DNA of 64,000 bases from assembly GCA_964006375.1 (NCBI GenBank), contig OZ023266.1, forward strand, positions 157,782,792-157,846,791, written 5' to 3'. The notes under the pieces are model-generated. The model worked only from the letters and a program-made list of their open reading frames with translations. It did no database searches and was not told where the DNA came from. Position 1 is the first letter of the stretch. Every line of letters starts with the position of its first letter. The DNA is from Tillus elongatus (lineage: Eukaryota > Arthropoda > Insecta > Coleoptera > Cleridae). Positions 20,870 through 30,830 of the stretch are shown here, one piece after another. The position numbers were made by a program, and so were the translations under genes.

Positions 20870-21640
20870 TTTTGTCGGTGACACCTTTAATGTATGGTAA
20901 AAACGCTCTGTGTTGTTGTGTGTTTGTTCTTGTTGTGGTGTGGTGGTTTGTTGTGCGTTTCTAATGTTTCGTAGTATGTGATTGTTGTGGTATCCGTTTT
21001 CTAGCAATGTCTGTCTTAAAAAAATTTAATTATGTCTGTTTGTTGTTGTTGTCCGTGTACGAACCACGGAATTTAGATGCGATGGGTGATGGTGAGATTG
21101 GGCGTAAAGATAACGATTAGTGTGGGTTGGTTTTCGGTAGACAGTGTAAGAAAATCCTCTGACTGGGTTTTTAGTGATACGTACATCTAAGAAAGGCAAA
21201 GAAAAATGATTATTTTCTATTTCTATGGTGAACTGGATTTAGGGGTTGATGTTTTTTTAAATTTAATATTATTGGCTGCGGCATCTCAGGCCATTAGCAC
21301 ATTCTTTCCCATCATTTAATATTTTTTACAAATTTTCCAGACAAAGTCAACTTGGCTCGCCCGGGAATCGAACCCGGGACCTCTCGCTTTGCAGGCTGGC
21401 ACCTAGCCACCTGCGCCACGAGGGCGTCGGGGTTGATGTTATTTAGATAAGAATGGAATTCGTCTAAAGATTTTTTGCCGTGTGGCCAGACAGTGAAAAT
21501 GTCGTCAACGTATCTTAACCAACAGGTTGGTTTAAGTTGGGATGAATTGAGGGATTGTGTCTCGAAGTTTTCCATGAAAATGTTAGCCAATGCAGGAGAG
21601 AGTAGCGAACCCATTGGAGCACCTCGAACTTGTTTTCGAT
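20870..21640 (-). pseudogene. Penelope-like reverse transcriptase, split by a SINE
   Basis: From about 21640 the minus strand encodes HYRKQVRGAPMGSLLSPALA and LRYVDDIFTVWPHG (the YVDD catalytic motif), then DEFHSYLNNINP. A 175-bp SINE interrupts at 21254-21428. After it, with one stop codon, comes LPFLDVRITKNPVRGFSYTV, YRKPTHTNRYLYAQSHHHPS and, in another frame, LENGYHNNHILRNIRN. These are signature blocks of Penelope-like RT and the linker behind it. Cut at both ends; the GIY-YIG domain is absent on this strand. Non-functional. Confidence 0.85.
21254..21428 (-). mobile_element. tRNA-derived SINE with 12-bp TSD
   Basis: The minus strand has an A box TGGCGCAGGTGG (21407-21418) and a B box GGTTCGATTCC (21364-21374) in a tRNA-like head, a short body, and an A-rich 3' end. 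The 12-bp GGGGTTGATGTT is duplicated at 21242-21253 and 21429-21440 and interrupts the Penelope RT between NINP and its continuation. The internal RNA polymerase III promoter would drive transcription. Mobilised by a LINE, inferred from the A-rich tail and duplication. Confidence 0.92.
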
Positions 21641-22265
21641 AATGCCAAAACAATAGCACCGGTTTACAACTTCAAAACGAGAATTATCCGCGAAGCAATC
21701 GAGATTGAAAAACGTCCCGATTGTTTAAATGAGAGAGATGATGGTCTTCGCCTTCCGACTACTTGGAAACCTATTATATCTTCATTACAAACACAGAAAA
21801 AGAAAATACATTCCACAGACAATTTTATTTCCCCATTATCTGTCTCAACAAATGCTGGTGACCCTCTTAATCCTCCTCATCCTCTAAGTACCGTGACCAA
21901 AGCCCCCAACTTAATTGACCGTGACCCTACTACTTTCACTGATAACGAAGCAGGTAGACGGAACGACATATATAAGACAAGACTTGCAACGAACTGCCAG
22001 ATCTCTCTGAGGCCTAGGTTTGAACACACTGAGATCTCACAGACGATCTCCGGCGAGATTTGGGGAGTAGGCAGATTGAGGCCCCGTAATCGAGCTACAA
22101 CAAGCGAACCAACCTTTGTCCACCGCACTAAGGAGTAGGCAGATTGAGGCCTTAGAGTGTCCTTACATATTTCCTTTACCTCTTGAAAATGGCTCCAAAA
22201 CAGGAGCCGAAACGTCGAGTTTTCATAAATTCTGGACGCGGTTCAACCCGAGAACCAAGTATGTC
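21630..22265 (+). pseudogene. Penelope-like element C-terminus and terminal repeat, plus strand
   Basis: The plus-strand frame has FKTRIIREAIEIEKRP and LNERDDGLRLPTTWKPII, the block that follows the GIY-YIG domain in Penelope-like proteins. It then has a low-complexity tail to about 22138 and a 3' region. It abuts the minus-strand RT fragment at about 21630, the same opposite-facing arrangement as the locus at 15 kb. A TA tract follows at 22298. Confidence 0.75.
22181..22218 (+). ncRNA. Degenerate hammerhead-like core in Penelope 3' region
   Basis: CTTGAAAAT is followed by a perfect stem GGCTCC / GGAGCC with loop AAAACA, then GAAACGTCGAG. Stem II and the GAAAC side match a hammerhead, but the CUGAUGA side is altered, so cleavage is unlikely. 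Its position matches that of hammerheads in other Penelope-like elements. Confidence 0.4.
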
Positions 22266-22294
22266 TCACATTAAAGACCACGGAAAGATTTCTT

Positions 22295-22410
<116 letters not shown>

Positions 22411-22450
22411 TCTCCCCATTAGTGAATGTTTTTAACAAAATTCACTAAAA

Positions 22451-22931
22451 CTAAGATCCTTTTCGTCCTCCCTTGTGTTCCCTATTTTGTTCGCAGCCTT
22501 CCACACTGGGAGTGTGTTAGAAAGTCACCATTGTGTGAAAAGTGTACCAGTATTCCTCCTGTAGCATGTGGCCTATATATAATATACATGTGTAAGGTCT
22601 ATGTATAAGCCTACATATGGCTTTAATTTTAATCGTTATTCTTAGTAATCAGCAATATCATTGGGAGATAAAAGAAGTAAGTTAAAAATGATGAGCTTGT
22701 TAGGTTAACATTTACATCACAGGTTTTGCCATTGTAAAGAGCAAGGTCAAATCTATATCTATATATTTTAAAGATTGACAGTGACTGAGTCTGTTCTTAA
22801 TGTCAAAATCCTATTCTTTCTTTTTTCTTTTTTTTTATGAAAAAAAAATGGGAAAGTAAAAAAAAAGTTTAATTTTAGTTTTTTTCTGGCTTATGCAAAA
22901 ATGTTCTAAACGGTACCCTTGTATTAAATTA
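22451..22931. other. Intronic stretch, nothing recognised
   Basis: AT-rich. The only short frame (60 codons, Cys-rich end) has no recognised domain. Confidence 0.4.
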
Positions 22932-22933
22932 TA

Positions 22934-23243
22934 CAGGCTGTTTCAAAAAGATGTGCCCCGCTCGTGGTTTTTTAAAATAAGACCTTTTGTTCCATATCAA
23001 CATAGGTCAGTTTTTGCTTCGTTTCGTAGCTACAGGGTAAAAGATGTTTTAATTTTTTTGGTTTATTCCAAATTTCTCCAAAACGACTGTAGCAATCCGA
23101 ATGAAATTTGTAGGGTGAAAGTTATTTAAACTAGTACATATTTTACTGCTACAAAAGTGTGACCCATGTTGATATGAAAAAGTCTACTTTTTACATGAGA
23201 AATCTAACCATGAGCGATGGCACATGTTTTTTGAAACACCGTG
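22934..23243. mobile_element. 310-bp mariner-type MITE (TA TSD)
   Basis: Termini CAGGCTGTTTCAAAAAGATG and the inverse CACGGTGTTTCAAAAAACAT, flanked by TA at 22932-22933 and 23244-23245. Inner parts are also inverted (CATATCAACATAGGTCA against TGACCCATGTTGATATG in the right half), so the element folds back. It ends about 50 bp from the cyclase exon donor. Confidence 0.75.
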
Positions 23244-23292
23244 TATGTACTATCACATTATGCCAACGTTTCTCGTATTTTAACAGACTTAC

Positions 23293-23442
23293 CAATTTTT
23301 CGTTTTCATCTTCCATTTCTAATCTGGCTGCAATACAGTTTCTCGTATCCAGAAAGGCCTTTCGTTGAGCATGTTCCATCAAATTGTGCATAAATATTCC
23401 CACCACGTTCACACACAAGAAAACAATGATGTTTGCACTTAA
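23293..23442 (-). CDS. ADCY1/rut-like: Adenylyl cyclase internal exon (TM6 end to C1 linker)
   Basis: 150-bp exon, 50 codons, phase 0 at both ends. The first part, ANIIVFLCVNVVGIFMHN, is the last transmembrane helix of the first six-helix block. The second, FLDTRNCIAARLEMEDENEK, is the cytosolic coiled linker leading into the C1a catalytic domain. Acceptor TTTTGTTTCAG and donor TTG|GTAAGTC are strong. The sequence agrees best, from memory of the family, with rutabaga/ADCY1-type calcium-calmodulin-stimulated cyclases. It joins in register to the exon at 8092-8210. The upstream exon with helices 1-5 was not recognised within the window. No stop codon or indel, so the gene looks functional. Confidence 0.92.
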
Positions 23443-23777
23443 CTGAAACAAAAGAAACCCCAATTAATTATATACAATACAGGGGGTGATTCGCAATGAG
23501 AGTGTATCAGAAGTATCTAAAAAATATATCAATCTGAAATATTTGTTGTACAAAGTGTTCGAATTTCGTTGCTTTTGTGAGGTATCACGGTTATAAGCCG
23601 TGTCCAGGCGATGTTGGGCACGCTAAAGGTTCCTACCCTCCTTACAGAAAGGCGGGGGTTCGGGAAAATCTCCAGGGCAGTGAGGTGAAACTGCTCCCTG
23701 CCGTCGGTGATTGGCCATAGTCGCGGAAATAGGCCGTACAACCACAAACTATCTTTTAAAATCGTAAGCCCTGCCAC

Positions 23778-26458
23778 TATTTATTTATTTATTTGGATAC
23801 CAACGGGGTTGATCCATACAAAGTATACAAATACAAATATAGCAGTGATAACAAAAACATCATTCATTATTCTAAAAACAAATCAAAACAACATTTAATT
23901 TAAGTTGTAAATACAATATGCACATACTTGTGCACACACTTATAATATGGAGGGAAATAAAGAATCAAAAAAATCAAGGCAACAACAATAGTCGGACTTT
24001 CTGAGCTTTTTTATACCCGAGCAATGAGCCACTGAACATGTCGATGGCTGAGAACTCATTACCCGCTCTCAGCATTCTTGACAGCGGCGAATTTAGAGCA
24101 GCGTTAGTTCTGCTAAAGGGCAAGGAAAAAGGTTCAGCCACCCTGAGAAGTCGATTTGGAACATTGAAACGTATCTGACTTGGAAGTTCCGGAGTCTATC
24201 AAACCGTTTACTATTTTAAAAAGGAAAAGATAATCTGAGACAAGCCGGCCTTCTTCCAATGATAAATTTCAAAACAATATCGCATGATTTTGTAATCATT
24301 ATTAAATTCTAATTTAAGTTTAAAGCACAAAACCTTAAAAATCTCTTTTGTATCTTTTCTAGACGCTCCTTGTAAATAAGATACTGGGGATTCCATACAG
24401 AAGACGCAACTTTTAATTTGCTGGCAACATACGCATTGTATAATGAGATAAAACATTTTTTATTGTAAAAAACTGCACCCTGCCGCATGATAAGCCCCAG
24501 CATAGGATAACTGTCAGTAGCAAGATTGTCAATATGTCTGTAGAACAGTAGCTTGCTGTCAAAGGTAACGCCTAGATCTTTTACATAAGTGACCCGTGTA
24601 ATAATATTATTATCTAAGAGATACGGAAAGTCTTGCCATAGTTTCCCACGGGTAAAAGTTATAAAACTACACTTATCTAAATTAAGGTAAAGCTGATTTA
24701 CGCTACAATAATTAGTCAAGTTGTTAAGGTCGGCCTGTAAGCGCAAACAGTCTTGTTCACAATTAATAGGAATAAATAATTTGAGGTCGTCGGCATACAT
24801 AAAAAATTTACAGAATTGAAAACAAGTATTTATATCATTAACGTATACAAGAAATAATAGTGGTCCAAGGTGGGATCCTTGGGGTACACCTGATGGTAAT
24901 TCGTAAGGGATAGATTCGTAACCTAACACGGATATAAATTGAGATCTGTTTCTAATATACGAACTAACCCAACGCAGAAGAACTCCATGCACACCGATCA
25001 CCTCCAGCTTTCTAAACAAAATGCTATGATTAATGTTATCAAAGGCCTTGAAAAAATCGGTGTACACAGCATCCACCTGCTTTTTCGTTTCCAAAGATCT
25101 CAAGAGAAATTCTGTATATAAAGTTAAGTTAGTGTCAACTGACCTGCCTCTATAAAAACAATGTTGCTCTGGAATAATTTTTTGTTTGACAAATTCAAAA
25201 AGCTTTACATATACCAGGGATTCAAACAATTTTCCAAATACATCTAAGATACTGATCAGACGATAATTTTTAATACATTTCTTAGGACCACCCTTATGTA
25301 TAGGAATACCAGAGGCAGTCTTCCATTTTATGGGATCAATTCCAGAATGCAGGGATCTATTGAAAATCAACATCAGGGGTTCTAACAGAGAATCGCCCCA
25401 TCTCTTTACAAAATATGGCGACAATCCGTCAGGTCCAGCACCCTTTTTATCATCAAGCTTTGCCAAAGAATCCAGTATCTCGTCTGCAGTAATATAAATG
25501 CTGGATAGAGAGCGTGAATCAGTACCCACATCTGCATCATCCGTATGCGGTGCGTCGTCTCCATTTTCATAAACGCTTCTAAAAAAGTGCGCAAAAAGAT
25601 CGCAAATACCCCCTCCCGATGAAGCAGAAACTTCATCTAATGTCATCGTAGACGGTATACCTTGATTGTCCTTCTTTAATGAGATATAACGCCAAAAACG
25701 GCTGGAATCCGAAGCAATTGAGTTCTCGGTCAGTCTGATAAAGTGGTCGTGATCATTAGCAATTTGCCGCTTGCAACGAGCCCGTAACATTTTAAAGGAA
25801 CTATAATCGGCCGTGTTTTTATAAAGTTTCCACTTTTTGTGATACTTATTTTTTTCTTTGATACTCTTAATTGTTGATGGAGAAAAATATGGAGGATATT
25901 TTTTCTTTATTCGGATCATTGGGACGTGATATTTAATGCAATCAAAGATAACAGAGTATAACTTTTTAACCATACGATCAACCTCCAAACCTTCCATCAG
26001 GGCACGCCAAGGAATATTTTTCAGAATATGATTTATCATAGGGTAATTTGCTTTTTTAAAATTAAAAGAGCTATTATCAACCATTTTTAAACAATGTACA
26101 GCTTTCATAGAGAGCATGAATTCAACAGCAGGGTGGTGAACGTCCTGATCTACGAGAGGACAACAACAGTGTAATAAGCTCTCAACAATCTCTTCATTAC
26201 ACATAACAAAATCAAGTATTCTATGATTTACATTAGTAACATAATTAAACTGCTTAAAATTACATAAAGAGAAGGCATCAAGCAAAGGCACAGAGCTATT
26301 GTCAAAGTTAGCTGGCATTAAAGCTGCTGTATCTGCCAGTCGTTTCCACTCTATTCTAGGACGATTGAAGTCACCGCACAAAAGAAGTGGTGAATCGCCA
26401 ACTGTTCCAATGAGATCACCCAGGCCACTAGCAAAGCATTGCAATGAGTCTTCCGACT
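23778..26458 (-). mobile_element. Jockey/CR1-superfamily LINE, long open RT frame
   Basis: The minus-strand frame 26444-24309 is open for 711 codons. It starts inside the endonuclease (LLLCGDFNRPRIEWKRL), followed by the RT fingers DEILDSLAKLDDKKGAGPDG, motif A VYTDFFKAFDNINHSIL, motif B SGVPQGSHLGPLLFLVYVND, motif C FMYADDLKLF, and a thumb to CALNLN. Catalytic Asp residues are present. The 3' UTR ends in an (AAAT)n tail at about 23778-23796. The 5' part of the endonuclease and any ORF1 are missing; the 5' end abuts an inverted-repeat element. The RT frame is the best preserved TE coding region in the window, so this is probably a young insertion. Confidence 0.88.
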
Positions 26459-26459
26459 T

Positions 26460-26713
26460 CCTATAAGGAAATATACGAATAATATAATTTGTACCGGAGT
26501 CGTCTTACAAAGCTCCTTGTTTCGTCCTAGATGTCAGTGGCTTGTACATCTCACGTTTCGTTCGGAATTTTGCTACGTTAAGCCAATTAATTTAGATATG
26601 TTTTGATTATTGCTGGTATAACACACTGATAAGCTCAAATAAGAGGGAAACCAGCATATGTTTCCATCCATTGATATATCTATTTTTATATTATTCGTAT
26701 ATTTCCTTATAGG
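26460..26713. mobile_element. 254-bp TIR element (MITE-like)
   Basis: CCTATAAGGAAATATACGAA at 26460 and its inverse TTCGTATATTTCCTTATAGG ending at 26713; inverted over about 27 bp. The interior begins with a 60-bp block (GTACCGGAGTCGTCTTACAA..GATGTCAGTGGCTTGTA) that recurs in direct orientation at about 26768-26830. No TSD could be fixed. Confidence 0.65.
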
Positions 26714-26826
26714 AATACGATTTTAAAAGATCGTTTGTGGTTGTACGGCGGCACCTGACGTACAGAATTTGTATCGGAGTCGTCTTAGAGACACAGTTCC
26801 TTGTTTCATCCTAGATGTCAGTAGCT

Positions 26827-26829
<3 letters not shown>

Positions 26830-26906
<77 letters not shown>
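26830..26906. repeat. (TA)n microsatellite
   Basis: About 76 bp of TA between two head-to-head LINEs. Confidence 0.95.
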
Positions 26907-26910
<4 letters not shown>

Positions 26911-27059
26911 ACGTGTTTCAAGCTTATTAGCTCTCATCAGTCCGGCGCTGTACGCTCTGAGTGACCACGCAGCATGGGATCCCAAATGCCCGGTTTATTT
27001 TAAGGCCTGCAAGAAGTTCAGAGCTGATCTTCTGTCTTTGGCATAGCAACCATCTGTGG

Positions 27060-29816
27060 CTTCTTCTGCTCCTTCTGCAAATTATAACGAGCCTTCATCC
27101 GATTGTCGTTTTCAGTCTAATGGTTTTATTTTATATTACCAAAATGCTCGCAGTGTGGTTAATAAAATGAGAGATCTCTTTAATCTATCAGCCTCTTCAT
27201 TTTTCAACTTTATTGCACTGTCTGAAAGGTGACTTAGGCATGACGTTCTTGATGGAGAATTATTTTGTGACCACTTCCTGGTTTTTAGGGAGGACAAGAG
27301 GTTTTGTGTTGTCGGCATGTCTAGCGGCGGAGGAGTACTTTTTGCAGTTGATAGACAACATGATGCTATCAGGGTTTCTTTACCGGGAGATATGCTATCA
27401 TTTATACCTACTGTTGACATTTTGTGTGTTAGGGTTACCTGTGGCCATCGTCTTCTATATATTTTTGTGCTCTACATTCCCCGGCATCTCCCTGTTGTGT
27501 ATATGATTCATTTTTTTACTTGTTGTAGTCTTTGGAGTTTATATTTTCTCATAATATTCTGATTATCGGTGACTTTAACATACCTGGGTATGCGGATGCG
27601 TTGGAGGGGGGGAAGGTCGGGCTCCAATATTGTCCTGTCTGCTCTTGCTGAATTCGTGTCACTCCTTGAATTGTCCCAATCGAATATGATACGTAATGAT
27701 CGCAATGGTATTCTTGATTTAGTGGGCAAGATTGTGAGGTTTCTAGATCGGAAGACGGTCTCCTTATTGAGGATGGTTATCATCCACCCCTAACAGTAAC
27801 TATAAAGGTTGTGAACTGAAATAATTATTCTGGACACAAGAAAAATGCTGAGCCAACTTACAATTTTAAACGTGCTGATCTAGGAGCATTATATGAGAGA
27901 CTTTCCTTTGTTGATTGGTCTCCTTTACTGGCATTCGACGATGTTGACCTGGCTTGCTCACAATTCTATTCTATTCTCTATTATACTTTTAATTCTTGTG
28001 TCCCAAAGTCCACTCCTAGAGCTTCTAAGTACCCTCCTTGGTTTACTAGGGAGGTGGTGAAGCTGTGTAAGCTAAAAACTAAGAGTCGGTCGATATATAG
28101 ACGTTCTGGGGAGTCCTCTGACTATGATGAGTTTAGGAGGTTAAGGTCTGAGCTTAAGGATTTGTTAAACACTGAATATAATAATTACCTCATAAGCTGT
28201 GAAGTTTCAGTCTCTAATAACCCAAAGACGTTCTGGTCATTTCTGAACTCTAAGAAGCAACATAATTCTCTTCCCAAAACAATGGAATATAATGGTCTCA
28301 ACTTGCATTAATCTGATGAGATTGCTAATAGTTTTGCTGATTTTTTCCAGTCTACATATGTATCTCGACACTCCACACCTGCACCGCAATCTGTGGTAAT
28401 ATCACCTTGAAAGACAATGATTATACTTCATTACAAACAGCGAGTTTTCTTCTTTCAGAAGTTGAGGAGGTTCTTCGGGCGTTTAAGCCTCATATGACGT
28501 CAGGTCTTGACCTAACCCCATCATTTATTTTGAAGGATTGTGCAGCCGTTTTAGCTTTCCCCTTACAGGTTATGTTTAATTTATGTTTAAAAAACTGTAA
28601 AATTCCAATAGTGTGGAAGATATAGAAATCCTGTCCAGTTTATAAGGCTGTAAGGGGTCGGTTTTGGGTCCTTTGTTCTTTAATATTTTCATTAACGATC
28701 TCGTTGGTGGTTTGAGGGTTGAATGTCTCCTGTATGCCGATGACATCAAAATTTTCTGTGAGGTGAAGTCGGTGAATGATTGTATTCGACTTCAATTAGC
28801 ATTAGAGGATGTGGAGGAGTGGTGCAATATAAATAATCTTTCTTTAAATATTGTAGCTGTCTTTCCTTTACACTTAGGTTGGTGCCCATACACTTTGATT
28901 ATTGTCTTAATAATGTGTCTCTGGCTAGGCCGGTATCTATCCGTGATCTGGGCGTAATATTTGATAGAAAATTGTCTTTCTTATCTCATATTGAGAATGT
29001 ATCCAACGCATTAAAGTAATGGGCTTTATTATTAGGAATTGCCGCGAGTTTAGTAATATTGCCACATTTAAAATGATTTTCTGTACTTTTATCCGTAATA
29101 GACTTGAGTATGCTTCAATTGTATGGTCTCCGGGTTACCAGAACCATATTCTCCAGTTGGAAAAGATCCAAAGACGCTTTTTAAAATATCTTTACTTCCG
29201 CCTCAATGGTATATAGCCCTCTGTGGGTTACCCTTCTGAGTATATGCAGCGGGACTTCTTGCTACCAAGTCTAGAATCTAGAAGGGAACAAGCTGCACTA
29301 ATTTTTTTAAATGCTTTAGTAAGGGGATCCTGTGACTGCTCTCGTCTACTTGAGCAACTAAACTTTAATGTTCCGAGAATGTCTTCGCGAAATCCGGTCA
29401 CCTTTTGGTTACCTACGCCGCGAACTAATCTTGTGAAGTTCTCACCGCCTTATAGATTGTGTTCTGGTGCCAACAGGCACGCTTCTTCCATTGATATCTT
29501 TGTGTCGGATCCAAGGTTGCTCAAAGGGTTGGCAGTCTCACGGTTGTTGAGGACTGGTTTGTATTTCACAGTTATGGCGGACTGATTTGTGTTTCCGATT
29601 ATTTTTTACTCATTGTTGATTCTTGTGATTTTTTATATTTTTCTGTTTTAGTTACATTGTTATGTAATTGTAAATTATGGTTTAAAATGCTTATTTTTAG
29701 TTTTAATTTTAATTTTTAATCCTGTTTTTGTAGGTCATTTCTGTATTTCCTACCCAATAATTGGGCTATCCTGTTGGGTAGTGTAATGTTAAATAAATAA
29801 ATAAATAAATAAATCA
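27060..29816 (+). pseudogene. Jockey/CR1-superfamily LINE, many frameshifts
   Basis: Endonuclease remnants come first: GGGVLFAVDRQHDAIRVSLP, then IIGDFN near 27563. Next is the linker YPPWFTREVVKLCKLKTKSR, the RT fingers EVEEVLRAFKPHMTSGLDLT, a deletion removing most of motifs A and B at about 28625-28660, then VLGPLFFNIFINDL, LLYADDIKIF (motif C) and the thumb FIRNRLEYASIVWSPGY. It ends with the 3' UTR and an (AAAT)n tail at 29793-29813. Similar in organisation and tail to the LINE at 23778-26458 but much older. The two face each other with 5' ends together. Confidence 0.85.
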
Positions 29817-30029
29817 GTACGGTATAGCCAGATGAAGATTATATATAAATTGAAACTAATGCTGACTATGGGTTCTAGGGATGCTAGTTAACGATCTTTT
29901 CAAGATTTTTTTTTGAAAATTCAAAAGTGGCAATGTCCTCATAACCAAATATTTCTCGCTAAAGGCGCAAAAATTTTAATTTTTTTACAGTAGCATCACA
30001 GTAGGCAAAGTCACACCCTAAATTCTTAA
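29817..30029. other. Short spacer with a repeat A fragment
   Basis: GACTATGGGTTCTAGGGATGCTAG at about 29865 resembles the ATATGGGTTCTAGGGGTCCTAG block of family A. Nothing else identified. Confidence 0.45.
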
Positions 30030-30606
30030 ACTTGGGCGGTGGAGCCTACACATATATCCATAGAAAGGACACCACCCACAACTCCTCAGAAGCCAAGCCA
30101 TTTTTCCACAAAAGAGAATTCTAGACGCCGACCTAGACCTCTTATTTGATACCAACCAGCCCATAATAATTGCTGGCGATTTAAGTTCCAAACACCCCAA
30201 TTGGCATTCTAGTAATGCCAACACAAATGGGAAAATCCTCCAAGCCTATGTCGAAAACCATGCAAACTGGACGGTTGACGCTCCCCAAATACCCACACAC
30301 TTCGGCAGTGCGAGGTAGACCCGACGTGCTCGACATAGTAATCATGTCGAACACCACCCTTCTCCATGAAATATCAACCCAAAACGACCTCTCGTCGGAC
30401 CATAACCCAGTCATATTGCAGCTCGGCGACGAACCCGTCCTCCCAAGGAAAAAGGTACTGTGGTCAGTTTTCACAGATCACCTTAAAAACACCCTTGGCA
30501 ATATTCCGGTTATCCGCAGCATTCCCGAACTCGAGGGTGCAGTGGATAATCTACAGTCCAAAATTCAATGTTCTATCGAACATGCATCTAAGACGTACCC
30601 CGCCCC
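30030..30606 (+). pseudogene. Jockey-type LINE, endonuclease part, before the fold-back insertion
   Basis: An open frame over about 30140-30225 encodes LIIIAGDLSSKHPNWHS-like residues (the DxN/DLxxKH..W endonuclease block). After a shift, 30215-30616 continues with RPDVLDIVIMSNTTLL and DLSSDHNPVILQL, the SDH motif of APE-type endonucleases. The frame is cut at 30607 by the giant fold-back element after codons for SKTYPAP. It resumes in register at 56348 past the element. 5'-truncated, with at least one frameshift. Confidence 0.85.
30598..30606. repeat. 9-bp target-site duplication, left copy
   Basis: CCCCGCCCC directly before the element start ACCGGCGTGAAG; repeated at 56339-56347. Confidence 0.93.
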
Positions 30607-30830
30607 ACCGGCGTGAAGTTAGCAGCTAAATTCCAGCGGCTAAAATTTCCAGCGGCTAATTTATAAAATTCACTAATATATTAGAAATAATATTAATTTC
30701 GACCTTAAAAACTTCAGTTGCATGTTTGCCGCCTAAATGACAAAAAATCGAAAAAATAATAATAATAATTTCACCATATAAAAAAGAAAACATAATTGAG
30801 GCCAAATATGACCAAAACGAAAATAAAGTG
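30607..30830 (+). repeat. Left terminal inverted repeat, unique part
   Basis: ACCGGCGTGAAGTTAGCAGC, then two exact copies of CCAGCGGCTAA (30633-30643 and 30649-30659) preceded by the related AGCAGCTAAA. The spaced copies could be transposase-binding sites. An AT-rich stretch follows, with an (AAT)n run at about 30757-30770. Near-exact inverse of 56115-56338. Confidence 0.9.

Larger units (their letters stand above)
23733..26749. repeat. 34-bp inverted repeat enclosing a LINE
   Basis: GCCGTACAACCACAAACTAT onward (23733-23766) is the reverse complement of 26717-26749 (ending GTTTGTGGTTGTACGGC), with one or two mismatches. The enclosed 3 kb contains the minus-strand LINE and a second, inner inverted-repeat element at 26460-26713. 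Either a DNA element was invaded by the LINE, or two copies of a repeat flank it. Confidence 0.6.

Noticed and set aside
21360..21430. Functional tRNA gene
   Set aside because: Although A and B boxes are good, the sequence has a SINE body, an A-rich tail and a 12-bp target duplication, so it is a SINE.
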